NCBI GenBank assembly: GCA_030068075.1
Contig: CM057826.1
Location: 95,593,804-95,657,803 of the forward strand
Direction of reading: 5' to 3'
Length of the DNA stretch: 64,000 nt
DNA from: Paguma larvata
Lineage: Eukaryota; Chordata; Mammalia; Carnivora; Viverridae
Shown: in pieces, positions 52,160-64,000 of the stretch
How the letters are laid out: each line of letters starts with the position of its first letter
Numbering within the stretch: the first letter of the stretch is position 1
The notes under the pieces: generated by a model
What the model saw: only the letters and a program-made list of their open reading frames with translations
Databases searched by the model: none
Told to the model about the DNA's origin: nothing
Program-made: the position numbers and the translations under genes

Positions 52160-55137
52160 GAATGTGAAGAAACTTTCAGTGAAGTTGTCTTTGATGCATG
52201 GGCAGTGCTTTTCCTATAGAAGGCTGCTGGCCAGTGAGAAAGCTATGCCAGCAGGGTCTGCGTGTTCCCAGCACGGAGGCACAGGAAATCCCAACATTCC
52301 TCCAACAGCACTCCAATCTTCACTAAGTAGAGAGGACACTTAGAGAGCAGCTAACTGATGGGGCAGTCTATTCCTCCTTGCTTCTGGGCTCTAGAGGAAC
52401 ATTCTGGGTAATATTGGATGAAGCACTGGGGGGGCAAAGGGAGAGGATTGTGGAAAATACTGGCAGGGTCATAAAAAAAATAGAGAAAACAGAAACTTTG
52501 CTTTGGATAAGAGAGAAATTAAGTCATCAAAAGCTAGTCTGCACGCTCCCTCCCCTTGTATTTTGGGGTGCAAGAGAGATTGTGAAAAACTGTTGCTAAG
52601 CGATTTTAGTTTTTATATATATAACCAGCCCTTCAATTTTTACAGAAAGTTTAAGAGTCACAGGAATACCAAGCATGGCCATGACAAAAATGCTGACCAA
52701 GAGGGACAGTGTCTGGTCTGTTTCAAGCCAAGCCTGAGGGAACTGGATAGGGCTTGCATGGGGGGTGGGGGGCACCTGAAACTATTATCCTGGACCTGGT
52801 GCCTTCAGATTGAACAAAGATGAGTCCAGCAAGGGAATAAACAATTGGATTAGTCATGCAGCCTAAATAAGGTCTCTGCCTCTGTCTATGAGACATGGGA
52901 ACCTCCATGTATTGTGGATGAAATCAATCAGAGTCTGGTGGCATTGTCAGCTGGAGTCAGCTCTGTGTCCAAACTTAGACTGTATGTCTAGAATCTGTGT
53001 CTTAATGTAAATTGGCTTATGGCTCTGTCTTCCCTGGGGCATAAGCTTTCATTATCCAGATGGCAGAGTGACCCTGGTGGAAAGAAACATATGGTAGGTG
53101 GTATCTGTTGTGCACAGAAGAAGTACGCTGTTTGAAGAGCCAGTGTGGTCGATGCCACAAACAGTGGACATCTCTGACAATAGATTGCCAGGAAAATGCA
53201 ACTTTGGGGCAAGGAGTGTTGAGATGCAGGGAAGAAGGGACCTATCATCAGCATGCTGATCAGAAGATGGGGAAAAGGAAAGGATATAGGGGAGGTAGGG
53301 ACAAATTAAGGCCTGGATATATATTGTACTTTGAAGTTCTTCTATGGGGGAGTTAACAACAGGAAGAGCAGGACAGATAATTGTCCTGTGGCTTTTGGCC
53401 AACTTCCATATTCTTTGGAGAGTGATTGCCTTAGTTTGGGAATCTTCGGGAGAAGACACTAAGGCAGGGATTAAAGTGCAAGTAGTTAATGTAGGGAGCA
53501 CCAATAGGGACTTGGGGAAGTGAGACAGGAACATGAGAAAGCAACCAGTTAATGATGTTTATCAAGCCAGTCACCACTGTAGTTGACTGGTATTCAGTTC
53601 CCCTGGTGAAGTGGTGGCAGCAAGAGTCAAAAATACTCCCTCAAAGTCATTCTCCCATAGGGCAAGGGAGCTGGGGTACTTATGCACCAAGTGTTTCTAG
53701 TCATGAATTGAGGACTACTCCTGGGGACATTTCTCCTGTGATACTTGGTCTGTCTGAGAGAGCAGCACAGCGGGTTTGGGTAATATGAAAACGCTCTTTG
53801 ACAAAGGAAGGCTAATGCTGCACTTGGAAGCTGGGCAGGTGTACATGGATGAGGCCAAAGGGATGCAGGAGGTGCCCTGATAACGTTGCAACTATGATTT
53901 CACAACTGAAAGAAATTTACAGCAGGGATGGGAGAGCAGAGGACACACACATACATACACACAGGGACATGTTTACACTTACATGAATATATAAATATGA
54001 TTTTTATTTATTGAGGCAAGAATGCCTGTCGATAGTTGGAAATCAGCACAGAAAGGTATAGGGAAAGATCACAGTTCTATTATAAAAAAATACATAGTGC
54101 CTAAGATTAAATAAAAGCTTTCTTCCTGTTTTTTCTCTGGTGCTTTCACCTCTATGGAAATGGGGCATGGAAAATGGAAAATCTTGTTCTTATAAATAAA
54201 AATTATTTGAAGATAAAAATGCTAAAAGCAATTATTTGCCACCTAGAACTTGATCTAGGTAGGTGTGCCTACCTGAAACTTGTGATACATTTTTGCGATA
54301 ATATCATAAGCTACAAATAGAGTCAAATCATTCTCATGAAATAGAACTCACTGTGTCATGCATATTATAGTTTTATTAGGTAACTTGCTGCACTTAATTA
54401 TAAAGAAAAGCATTTATTTACTGGATTTTTTTCTGAGCCCTTTGCTATAAAGGGGGCACTGTTGGATGTTGCACCTTGGTGTTGACAGAGCTCCTGTCCC
54501 TGAAGATAAATAAACAGAAAACAACATATTCTCACTTTTCACAGGAGGGAGAAAGTGAGGCACAGAAGGCTATATGGGGTAGAATATCTTCATCTTTTTT
54601 CATAGAGGCTGTAGAAGAGTCCATTCCCTTAGGAGACACGTTTGATTCAATGTCTCAGTTCCCTCCTGTGGGGAGGGAAATAGGACAGTGAGGAGTCATC
54701 AAAGAGGGTCTCGGTCAGTGGCTAATGGCATTTCCTTGCCATATGGAAGATCAGCTGTACCGTGGTATGTCCAGATGTATCTACTCCATGTTCAAATCCT
54801 CACACAAACATAGGAGAAAAGGAAGCATGTAACAGATAAAGACCTAACAAGCTGTGGCCACATAGGCTGTGGTTCATATAGTTAAGAACCAAAAGTCTAC
54901 TTGAATGACCAAGATTTATGTGCAGACAAAAGCTGGTGCACCAGCACTGCCTGCAAAGATGAATGCTTAACCCAAGAATGAGCTTCTCTTGGGCTATTTC
55001 TATGCATTATGCAATAAAGAATATGACATAATCCTGTGAATCTATAATACACAAAAAATACAGTTGGATAGTTGAGAACTAAATATTTTGAATGGGGAAG
55101 ATCTTAAATTTTCTGCAGGTGGGATCTTGAAGAGGCA
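52158..55137. other. long stretch, no gene seen
   Basis: 53430-53900 has wording (GTGCAAGTAGTTAATGTAGG, GCAAGGGAGCTGGGGTACTT) suggestive of an unclassified repeat loosely like 23796-24170. A 160-codon minus frame (53052-53534) overlaps a plus frame and has no domain. CA-type simple sequence at 53946-53961. Confidence 0.4.
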
Positions 55138-55355
55138 TCACGATAAAGTGGCTAAGAGCATGAACTGTGGAGCCTTACATTACTGCTTGGGCTCAATTCT
55201 TGGTTACACTATTCATTGACTGCATGACTTTGGGTGGGACACATAACCTTTCTGTCCTTCAGTTCCTTTCTCTGTCAAGTAGGGATATTCATAGCATCTA
55301 TTTCATAGAATTATTCACAAATATTTACAATAATGTTTGGCACACAATAAACCTT
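55138..55355 (+). repeat. MIR, nearly full length
   Basis: AAGTGGCTAAGAGCATGAAC, TGTGGAGCCTTACATTACTG, GACTGCATGACTTTGGGTGG, TAACCTTTCTGTCCTTCAGT, TTTGGCACACAATAAACC, all in consensus order. Confidence 0.92.
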
Positions 55356-55429
55356 GTGTTTTTAAAATAAATAAACCTTAGCAGAAGCACTTTCATTCTG
55401 TTCCTTCTGTATCTCAGAGCTTTCTGAAT

Positions 55430-55545
55430 GTTTAAGTTCAGCAAATATTTATTGAGTACTCACCTGGACTGGGCATGTTCTGAGTACTGGGTAAAAATGA
55501 ATTTCTTAAATCTCTGCCCTTCCAGGTGTTCATGAGATAACTTGT
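55430..55545 (-). repeat. L2 3'-end fragment
   Basis: TTCAGCAAATATTTATTGAG, TACTCACCTGGACTGGGCAT, TCTGCCCTTCCAGGTGTTCA is antisense L2. Confidence 0.75.
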
Positions 55546-55549
55546 TTTC

Positions 55550-56040
55550 CTTTTTTAAAAAGCTAACTTTAAAAAAATATTTTAAAACAATGATAAACTT
55601 ACAAAATAGTTGGAAATGTAATATAAATAATTTATCCCCCTACCTATGTGGGAATAAGTTGTCACATAATGCCCATCACCCCTGATTACTTTAAAGTGTT
55701 TTTCCTACAAGAATAAAGACATTCTTCTCCATAAGCACAATCCAACCACCGTGATCAGGAAGGAACAGTGACGCATTGTGATCATATAATCCTCAGACCC
55801 CATTCAAGTTCTGTCATTTGCTCTAGTAATGTTTTCCAGATTGAAATCACGTGTTACATTTGGTTACAGCTCTTCAGTTTGCTTCAGACTAGAACATGTA
55901 TCTTTCTTTCCTCATCTTTCATGACCCTGACACTTCTGAAGATTACTAGCCAGTCATTTTGTAGAATGTCCTCCAATTTGGATCTGTCTGATGATCAAGA
56001 TTAGATTTAGGTTTTGCCTTTTTGGGAATGATAAGATAGA
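55550..56040 (-). mobile_element. old LINE-1 3' UTR (L1ME/MD-like)
   Basis: ATTACTTTAAAGTGTTTTTC, CTACAAGAATAAAGACATTC, CATAAGCACAATCCAACCAC, GTAGAATGTCCTCCAATTTG, GATCTGTCTGATG match the antisense consensus in order. Confidence 0.85.
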
Positions 56041-59000
56041 GATGAAGTCAACTTTAGCTAGATTCACACTGGAGTCAAGTGAGTACAAGTCTAGGGGATG
56101 AGGAGGTAATATGGACCAGAATGAAAGGGACAGACTCTTTTCTGCCTTTACGAGTTTTGATCTTGACTCTAGAGACAAATATCCTGATTAGGGAATAAAC
56201 GAAGATTGGGAATCAGCCAAGAGTTCCCGAAGGGGCAACTGAGAGAAGATGCTTCTGGTAGACCCGGGAGACTTGGTGGGTGAAAAAAAAATTAATCCAA
56301 TTTATGTAAGTGAATTTCCTCTCAACCCAGAACAGCAGGACATGTAATCTCCCAGGAAAGATAGTGTTGAAGATTTCATTTTCTAGTTATCACTTTTCCT
56401 ATGCCTGAGAAACAATTTTACTTCAAAGGCATAGACTAGGGGATGTTCCCTGTGAGTGTGAATGGCTTTGAACAACTGGCTAGTGTTCTGTTCCTTTTGC
56501 GTAGAATTCCCGTGGGGGTAGGAGCAGCCCTTCTAGGGAGCACATCTCCCTGGGCCCCTGTCTGCCTGGCTGCCCTGTGATGGGAGAAGGGAGGAGAGCT
56601 GTTCGCTGTAGGAAGCCAATTGTTCTGGTTTTATCTTCTTCCTAAATGTGTGCATTCCTGGGTGGGAAGGCAAAGGAAGCAGAGACTCCCTCCTCCCCAC
56701 CCCTCTCTTCCCCAATCTGCAAGTCTAAGAGATTCCCTCAGAGCAAGTCATGTCCCAGGTATTTGCTGGAATTCCAATGAAGGAGGAAACAGATCCTTCA
56801 TTTTACCCCATCCCTGGTCAGTCCAGCAAGCTCTTAACAGTCCCCAAGGAACCAGGGAAATGCTATTTTGAAAAGTGCTCATTTTTATTGGGCATGCCTT
56901 AAATCAGACTGCATCCCATTTTTATTTTGCTTTGTTTTGTTTTCCTTTTTAAGAATAATCACTTCAAAATGATTAATGATGCCTGAAGCTACCAGTCTCG
57001 CTTCCTGCGGTGAAACGCAGAACTTTTGTGCATGTCTGGGTTTGTAGGAGGGTGTGCTCCAAACTGCAGCAAGAGATAGTTTCCCATACTGCACAGACAG
57101 TTGGGTCTTTGTTCAGAAAAGCTGACTCTCTGGAGGAAATGGGCTACAGAATGGGACCCTATCCCCTGCAGGGAGGGAAGGCTCTGCTCCAGTTACGGAA
57201 GGGAAGTGAAATCCTTTACTTCTTAAGGTGCCAGAACAAGATTGCTGCTGGGTTAGCTGGAGCCTAATCCTTTTTTCTTTTTTTTTTTTTTTTTGGTGGG
57301 AGCTAAGAACAATGAGGAGGGTGTCTTTGAAAACAGGTGGGATTACTGAAGGATTACAATAGAGGAATAGGTAAAACCAAAAGTCACCACCCTGTGGGGA
57401 TGCTGCCATCTTAGTATACCTCTAGGCTGAGCTAGTGGGGAAATAATTCCCAGGGGAGCAAGCATCCTGTTGTCCAGCCCATTTCCCAGGAGCAGCCTAA
57501 CCCACTCTCATCCTCTCTTCACCGAGGACCCCAAAGGGGAAAAACAGTAGGTTTGCGGCAGCTGTGTTTGACATTTTTGTGAATCCTGTTTGGAAAGCAG
57601 TATACATGATCCTTGCTTATGAAAACTAAAACTAAATATACAATACTGTTGATAAAAAATTCTGCGAAAGAATCTAAGTTAAAAATTTTGTCAGGCCAAT
57701 CCCCCCATCCCTATGCTAGCCTTTATATTACTGCCCTGGAAAATGCGACATGGTGAAGTGAAAAGGAAATTCCCTTTTCTGGAGCTCAGAGCAACCTCTA
57801 CCATAGTCCCTCCTTTCAATAGAGTGATTTATAGAGGAGCTGAACTTTCCATTCAGAAAGGCAGCAGATAGCATGGTAAGGAAGCTGGAGGGCATCACGG
57901 TGGAGGGCTTAGTGCTGAGGGAGGTGTCAGCAAGTGCGTAAGTGTGCACACGTGAATGTACAATGTACATGAGCAAGCCTTCTCCCTTCTGAACAAATTG
58001 ATGCCAGTAGGTCTGTTTCCTTGCGACCCACGTTTCCCTTTTACAGGAGGCATCAGAAGCATAGCAAAAGATCACAGCAAGGAAATGTGAAGGCACAAAG
58101 TATTTCTGCATGGTTATCTTGTATAAGAAAAGTCAGTTGGAAGAGAACAACACAAAGTCAGAAAATCTCCCCCAAACTCAAAGCTCATACTGGCTCCTCC
58201 TGAGCAGAGCTGTTCTTAGGTTACATTGTATAAACCGGGCTCTCATTTTGCGAAACTATCTTAGCATCAACTGTGTGAGAAATTGTAAGTAATTTTGGGC
58301 AGGGTGCCCAAAGGGTTGGAGCCGGGAAGACTGATCTTTATGTTAACAGGCAGAGCACCTGTCTGAGAAATCTGGGAACACACGTTTTCTTCCCACGACG
58401 CCTTCTCCATGTGAATTAATCTATTAGCTGGTACGTGTGTCAGTTTATTTAGGAGCATGTGTGCTGACAATTGGCTTCTGACTGTAAAATATGGTCTTCG
58501 GGGAGAAAATGATTAATTGCCTGCTTGAACGTGTGTGTGTATGTGTGTGTGTTTGATGACAGTCACTGTTAGTATGTGTGTCTACAAAACTAAAGGCAAA
58601 TAATCGTTAAGAAACTGGAAGGTGTGAATAAATAAAAAGGTTCTTGGTATTTGGATATTTGTGCCCTCTTGACGGACAGGAGAGTCACGGAAATCTCATT
58701 TACTAAATACATTATTTCCAAATATAAAACAGGAGGCAATTCACAGTGGAAAAAAAAATTCCAACCATTGAGTTTTCAGTATTATGATGAAGATTACCCT
58801 CTTGAGAAGAACCGAGGGCTATAGACATCTCAAATAGGTGTTTACTATAATAAACATCTTTTCGTCTCTGTCTGTATTTTTACTTTTTGCTGTAAGTGGT
58901 AGTAAACTCTTCATCCGAACTGGTAAGAATGCCGAGACCACAGGTAGAAATCCAGAAAACACACTAGCTAATCTAACTTCCAAAACACAAAAGTTAAGCC

Positions 59001-59904
59001 AATTACTGTTTAGGAACTCCGCGTTTTCCCCAAATAAGAATACTGAAATAAAGGAAAATGATCACTGTTTCATTATAGAAAGGACAGTTTACTATAGAAG
59101 GTAGGAACATATAATGTCTTACATTGAAGAAAGCTCAGAACACTGGCTTCACCTTTCTCATTTTGCATTCATGGCCATTTGGGAAGCCTTTTTTATTTTT
59201 TTCTTCTTTTTTATTTTTATTTAGTTTTTAAACCTTTTTTTCTGTAACTGCTAGAGGCAGCACTTTCAAGGTTTTTGACCCTGCCTTAAAAATATCCTGA
59301 AGCAGTGGTCCTCAGAGGGAATTAAAAGGAAGAGGGAGCAGGGTGGCTAGTTTGGAGGCCAGCTCGTCCAAGGGAGGAGGACAAGGCTCACTAAGTGTGT
59401 AAGGACCTCTGCTAGTGCACCTCATTTAATGACCGGCTAGCTTCCAGAGTCTGTTGAGGGGGAGGCTTGTTTCAATCCACATATGTTCCCAGGCTGTCTA
59501 TACTGGGGTTCTGGAGAGTGGCTGGGGCTGGGAGCTTTAGGAAGTAGAATGTTGGTCAGACAAACAGTCTGTATAGGAAGCTGGAAAGGTGGGGTGTGAA
59601 CTCAAGACTTAAAAATAAACTCGGAGAAGGTGGTGACACAAAATGCAAGAATGTCAAGGCATCAGATGCCGCAGAGGGGCAGGGAGTGGGAACGAGTAGT
59701 GACCGGTATTGACTGTGCCAATGGACTAGGTGATTGGGAAATAATCTAACATCAGGAAAGCAATCCAGTTGGCACCAGAAATGTGCTTGCAGAGGGGTGG
59801 GGACCAGGTAAGAAGTTTAGGGAGAAGGGGAGCGGAGATGCAGGCATAGACAGTGGTTCCAGAAGGTAGCAGCATGGTAGTTGTGTTTTCTTTTCTTAAT
59901 AGAA
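56041..59904. other. long single-copy stretch, no gene seen
   Basis: About 3.9 kb. A T-run lies at 57269-57294 (C-interrupted), a TG microsatellite at 58532-58553, T-rich DNA at 59190-59245. A 127-codon minus frame (57728-58111) overlaps plus frames and matches no family I know. Confidence 0.45.
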
Positions 59905-60650
59905 AGACTTCAGCATTCTTCCAATCACTCAACAAACATTCATTGGCTATGTGTTATGTATCAAGGATTGGGGTAAGTGCTGGAGACTTAGAGATAAAAG
60001 GAACAATTTCTGCCCTTCGAGAGCTCTCAGTCTGGGAACTTTTTGAGGGAGACAGAGAGGTGGACAGATAATGCTAACGTTGTGTGGTAAGAGCTCTGGA
60101 GGAGGAGAGTTTGAGGCTCTTGCCACAGAGGGCAAGAAGTATTAACCTTTACCGGAGAGGGCCAGTGGTTGGGAATAGCATCACAGTGTTTGACGCTGAG
60201 CTGGGCTTTGAAGGATGATTAGGAGTCCTCTAGGCCAAGAATGGAAGAATGCCTTGCAGGCAGAGAAAATACAGGGTGCAAAGGAATGGAGAGATTTTGG
60301 TGAATTATAACGCTGGAGTGGAAAGCACAATTGAGTATAGTGTTGAGGCGGGGGACACCTCATGAATTTCTGACTATGCTGTAGACTTTGGATTTTAATG
60401 TGTCACTAGATCAAAGGGAAGCAGTCAGTTGAACAAAGATAAGGGGATGATAGCTGAGGGGGAAGGAAGAGAAGCTGAGTGAAGGTAAGAGTGATTTCGA
60501 GGTAGTGAAGAGGAATGTCAAGGTTGTGGGTGGGGGCTGGCCTTGATTGCCTCCACACAGTAGTGTCTTTGGCCATCTGGCACTGAGGGCAAGACTGGGA
60601 GGGGGGACAGGGTCTGGCAGAGCTGCTCTGGGGAATTCTAGAGAGAAACA
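59905..60650 (-). repeat. L2, about 750 bases
   Basis: TCAACAAACATTCATTGGCT, ATGTATCAAGGATTGGGGTA, CTGAGCTGGGCTTTGAAGGA, CTTGCAGGCAGAGAAAATAC, AGGGTGCAAAGGAATGGAGA, GACTTTGGATTTTAATGTGT follow the antisense L2 ORF2/3' end in order. The most complete L2 here. Confidence 0.8.
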
Positions 60651-61067
60651 AAAGAATCACCATATTGTCATTATTTGAGATTCACAAAGACTTTCATCAG
60701 ATATGTAACTGATTCTCACTGACACCATCACCCCTACATCTGTTGTTCTGCTTTTAAATGAAGTGTGATCTTACTTTCCAATATCCATTTTCTGTAAAGA
60801 TATCAAGTGCCAGACGCATGGCCGTTCTGAACAGGAGCCAAGGTATATTGATTACATATTCTCTGTCTTCTTGTTGAAACGTGTTTATATTTCACAGAGG
60901 CAAACACCAACCAACAGCAAGGACTCTTTATGGAACACCAGTTATTACTATCGGTGGGAAGTTTTCAATGAAGAAGAAAACCAGGACAAGTATTTTAACT
61001 CAGTGTTTATATGAAAGTGAATTCCTACCAAATTTTTTTATCTCAAAGGGAAGAATGACATAGAAAA
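60651..61067. other. single-copy stretch, no gene seen
   Basis: No recognised feature. Confidence 0.5.
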
Positions 61068-61180
61068 GATAGTGTGGCTAGCATTTAGAGCACTGGTTTT
61101 GGAGTCCAGAGGCTGAGGTTTTTGTCTGGGTTATACCATTAATAACTCTGTGACTGTGGGCAAAGTTTATTCTTGGTTCT
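61068..61180 (+). repeat. MIR 5' half
   Basis: AGTGTGGCTAGCATTTAGAG, CACTGGTTTTGGAGTCCAGA, GTCTGGGTTATACCATTAAT, CTCTGTGACTGTGGGCAAAG is a sense MIR. Confidence 0.8.
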
Positions 61181-61551
61181 AGTAGGGGCTGGGTTATAAT
61201 TTTTCTCCCCCTGCCTCCCTGCCCCCTGCCAGCATAATTATAGAAACATAATGATAAAAATATTAGAAATTGAAGACTTCCAATTTATGATTTTTATTGG
61301 TACAAATAAACAACTTCAGGAAATAATTCTAAGTTCTATTTTGTGCCTAATTTATAGAATGAAATTGACTCATGTCTGTTTTACCAGTTCACGAAAAGTT
61401 AAGTCTGCTCAGGGGATTCACTAGTTTGTACCTTAAGGGAAAAGGATAGTGAGACCAGAAAATGACAAAACCAGCTTGTGGAGAATCAGAGTTGGAAGGG
61501 CAGGTGGGCGAAACCGCATGTGGTAAAAGAAACAGTGGCTTTACAGATGTC
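61181..61551. other. single-copy stretch, no gene seen
   Basis: No recognised feature. Confidence 0.5.
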
Positions 61552-62040
61552 TGATGTTTGAGCAGAATTATGTGCCCCTGCCCTCCAAAAGATATCCATG
61601 TCCTACTATGTGGAACCTTCGAATGTGCGGTTTTACATGGCCAACGGATGTTACAGATCTGATTGAGTTAGGATCTGAGGTTAGAGATTATCGTGGATTG
61701 TCCAGGTATGCTCGATGTAATCACAGATTCTTGTCAGAGAAAGGCTGGGGTGTCAGAGTCAGAGAGAAGGAGATGTGACAAAAGAGGACAGACAGGGCCG
61801 AGTGATGCAGGGCATGAGCCCCTGAGCCAGAGAAGCCCATGGCCTCCTGAAACTGAAAAAGGCAAGGAATGGATTCTCCGCTAGAGCCTCCAGAAAGACT
61901 GTAGGCTTACTGACACCTGCATTTTAGCCGTGGAGGTCCATTTTGGACTGATCTCTGAGGTGCTAACACAATAAAGTTGTGTTGTTTTAAGCCACTAAGT
62001 TTGTGGTAACTTGTTAGAGAAGCAATAGGGAACTAACACA
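61552..62040 (+). mobile_element. MLT1 solo LTR
   Basis: TTATGTGCCCCTGCCCTCCA, AAAGATATCCATGTCCTACT, AGAGCCTCCAGAAAGACTGT, TTGTGTTGTTTTAAGCCACT, AAGTTTGTGGTAACTTGTTA, GGAACTAACACA match a sense MLT1 (B/C-like). Near full length; the frames inside (74 and 63 codons) are not genes. Confidence 0.9.
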
Positions 62041-62149
62041 AAGTTGGCGAGTGGTCCCGGTGTTCTGGGTTCTATACTCCTGGGTAATCCACTCTTTCTG
62101 TATGCCCTTCATTCGTCTCAGATTCCTTTCCCTCATAGCCATGGTCACG

Positions 62150-62300
62150 GTCTTGTAATTGCCTTTTTAATTATTTGTCTCCTTATTAGATGGGAGCTTT
62201 CTGAGGGCAGGGAATTGTCTTACTTTTGTGTCTCAGCTCTTGGATACAGTGTCAAGCATGGGAGTAAGAACACAACCACTAGTGGAGTGAACTGGTGAAA
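62150..62300 (+). repeat. L2 3' end
   Basis: ATTAGATGGGAGCTTTCTGA, GGGCAGGGAATTGTCTTACT, TTTGTGTCTCAGCTCTTGGA, GTGTCAAGCATGGGAGTAAG follows sense L2 (GTAAGCTCCATGAGGGCAGG...). Confidence 0.7.
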
Positions 62301-63564
62301 TCAGTGCCCAGGAAGAAATTTTCAAATGGATCAAAAGGGTGGGATGGATTATAGGAAGTATATCTCCCATTTCTGACCTGGTAAGATCTGGAGGTCACAC
62401 TTTGGTGATACCAAATGAAGGTGAAAAAGAATTATGAGGGAATGTGAGGAGCATCTTTTTATCCCCAGATTCCTTGGGTCCAGCCATTTTCTTCCCTTAC
62501 ACTGTGGTCTGCTAAAGTCTGGCATCAGTAGTTGGCTTGTGTGGGTGACTCAACCAAAGTGGGCTGTGAGGCCTTCTGAGGGGACCCATCCAAGAAAGAG
62601 CTTTGCCAGCTCTTGTTTAATTCACACGGCCTGATTATTCATTGGACGTATTATATAGTCCCTACGTATACTCATTCCTCTTTCATGCTCTGTGCTAGGT
62701 GTCTTGGGGTCAGACCTTCTGGAGATTGCCCTTTAACTTCTGCTCTTTGGCATGGGGCTGGGCATAGCCTTCACACTTTCTTCCATCTCTGGAGCAAGTA
62801 GAGTCTTTTCTGTTCAGACCTCAGTTGCACCTTCTTTGAGCCTTTAGCTGAGCTCCAGTGAGAGTTATCTTCTCTATCACTGGGGTCTCAGCAGGGATTT
62901 GGTTTCCTATCTTCTGTCTCCGCACTTGACAATGCGTGAGAGGCTGCATGTAAATTTCATACCTTTGCTTATTCTAAATCTTCCATTCTTGGATTCCTGT
63001 GCCTCTGGGTGCCACCGAGGGCCTGTTTCTCACTCCTGCACTAATCCCATTTCTCCTCCACCTGGGAGATATCATCTTTGTTCCTCTCTTTTTTCCCCCT
63101 CTCTGTCCTGGATGACTTTATCAAAGAAACTCCATTCAGCACCCTTTTAGCACCAGGCACCCAGGTTAGACTTTCTTCTCTACCCAGCCTGGACTTCTTT
63201 TCTCCTGCTACTTTATTACTGTTTGGTAGGTCACACTGTACACTTTCATGGTGAAGACAACTTCAATCTTTTCCAAAAAAGTCCCTAGGGAGTTAAACAT
63301 TTGTAACATTTTCAAAGTACTAAAGAAAGAGCATGGGGGTGTTTTGGCTGGAAATTCTCACTCTGCTGCTTGCCGGGTGGTGGAGTTAGCTGATGGTGAT
63401 AGCTTCCCACGTCTTCTCTCACCAAGCTAATGACAGCCCTCTCAAATACACACACTAGACTGAAGGGATGGGTTTCTCTGATAGAGGATGACATTTTTGG
63501 TAAAGATAATCAAAATCAAAAGGACGGCATATAACTCTAAGAATTGAAAATAGGAACTTGAACA
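62301..63564. other. single-copy stretch, no gene seen
   Basis: No repeat or exon recognised in about 1.26 kb. 60-83-codon frames only. Confidence 0.5.
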
Positions 63565-64000
63565 GGTCTTTGTATACCTAAGTTCAAAGCAGATTTCTTC
63601 ACCATAGCCAAATGTGCAAACAACCAAAATGTCTATCAGTAGATGGATAAACAAAATGTGCTATATATACAATGGAATATTATTCTTCCTTAAAAAATGA
63701 ATTCTGATACATGTCACACTGTGGTTTAACCTTAAAGACCTTCTTTTAAGTCAAATAAACCAGACACAAAAGGATAATTGTTCTAGGATTCCATTTCTCT
63801 GAGATACCTAAAAGAGTCAAATTCATAGAAAGTAGAATGGTGGTTCTCAGGGGCTTGGGGGTGAGTGAGGGGAATGAGAAACTATTGTTTCAAGAGGTTC
63901 ACTTTGAGAAGATGAAAAATCTCTGGAAATAGAACATGGTGATGGTTGTACAATACTAATGTACTTAATGCCACCGTGCTATACACTTCAAAATGGTTTA
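63565..64000 (+). mobile_element. old LINE-1 3' end, continues past window
   Basis: AACAACCAAAATGTCTATCA, GTAGATGGATAAACAAAATG, TACAATGGAATATTATTCTT, AAACCAGACACAAAAGGATA, GAAAGTAGAATGGTGGTTCT, ATGGTGATGGTTGTACAATA are in sense L1M 3' UTR order. It is cut by the window end. Confidence 0.9.

Noticed and set aside
53052..53534. 160-codon minus-strand frame
   Set aside because: Overlaps another frame on + and a second minus frame; no known motif; no splice or promoter context.
61554..61778. 74-codon plus frame
   Set aside because: Lies entirely in an MLT1 LTR.

Overview
This window reads as nuclear DNA of a carnivore mammal, most likely a felid. The main evidence is 26 copies of the feliform CAN-SINE (tRNA-Lys-like head starting GGGGCACCTGGGTGGCTCAG, then a CT-rich stretch and an A-rich AATAAA tail; 9 on + and 17 on -), plus a short 5'-truncated copy of what looks like the young felid LINE-1 3' end (51745-51893). 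Carnivora is close to certain; Feliformia is very likely, because the canid SINE head differs. No accession or chromosomal position can be assigned from sequence alone.

I find no supportable protein-coding gene, exon, functional RNA gene, CpG island or CRISPR array. Open frames are short and fall in SINEs, LINEs, LTRs or low-complexity DNA, or look random. The longest one (196 codons, 40761-41351 on -) is the C-terminal end of an old LINE-1 ORF2 running into a SINE. The window is best described as intergenic or deep-intronic DNA.

Layout. 1-9.3 kb: four SINEs, a GT microsatellite and long single-copy stretches. 8.8-9.5 kb: a G-rich minisatellite, an inverted repeat and an older CAN-SINE. 10-20 kb: frequent SINEs, including a -/+/- triplet at 14.2-15.4 kb and a tail-to-tail inverted pair at 17.9-18.35 kb, with several MIRs and a MER5A-like element. 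20-25.5 kb: MIRs (one split by an insertion) and LTR-like elements. 26.8-29.1 kb: low-repeat DNA around an antisense MLT1 LTR, with conserved-element character. 29.1-30.2 kb: an old antisense LINE-1. 32.3-37.4 kb: mostly single-copy. 38.97-39.02 kb: a strong G-quadruplex tract. 39.6-43.4 kb: a LINE-1 complex with a LINE-1 nested in a LINE-1 and SINEs nested in both. 44.8-46.9 kb: a MIR split by an LTR-like element that is itself split by an MLT1A-like LTR. 47.3-48.7 kb: an antisense LINE-1 holding two head-to-tail SINEs. 51.6-64 kb: a 12-kb stretch without any CAN-SINE but with old L2, MIR, MLT1 and L1 remnants; an L1 3' end runs off the window edge.

There is no gene pathway to describe. What the window records is transposition history: MIR, L2 and hAT MITEs (oldest), then old L1s and MaLR LTRs, then CAN-SINEs and a felid L1. 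Several target-site duplications and nested insertions order these events directly. Repeat names come from remembered consensus sequences; boundaries are approximate unless a target-site duplication fixes them. I see no evidence of a previously undescribed biological system here; the more interesting items are structural.
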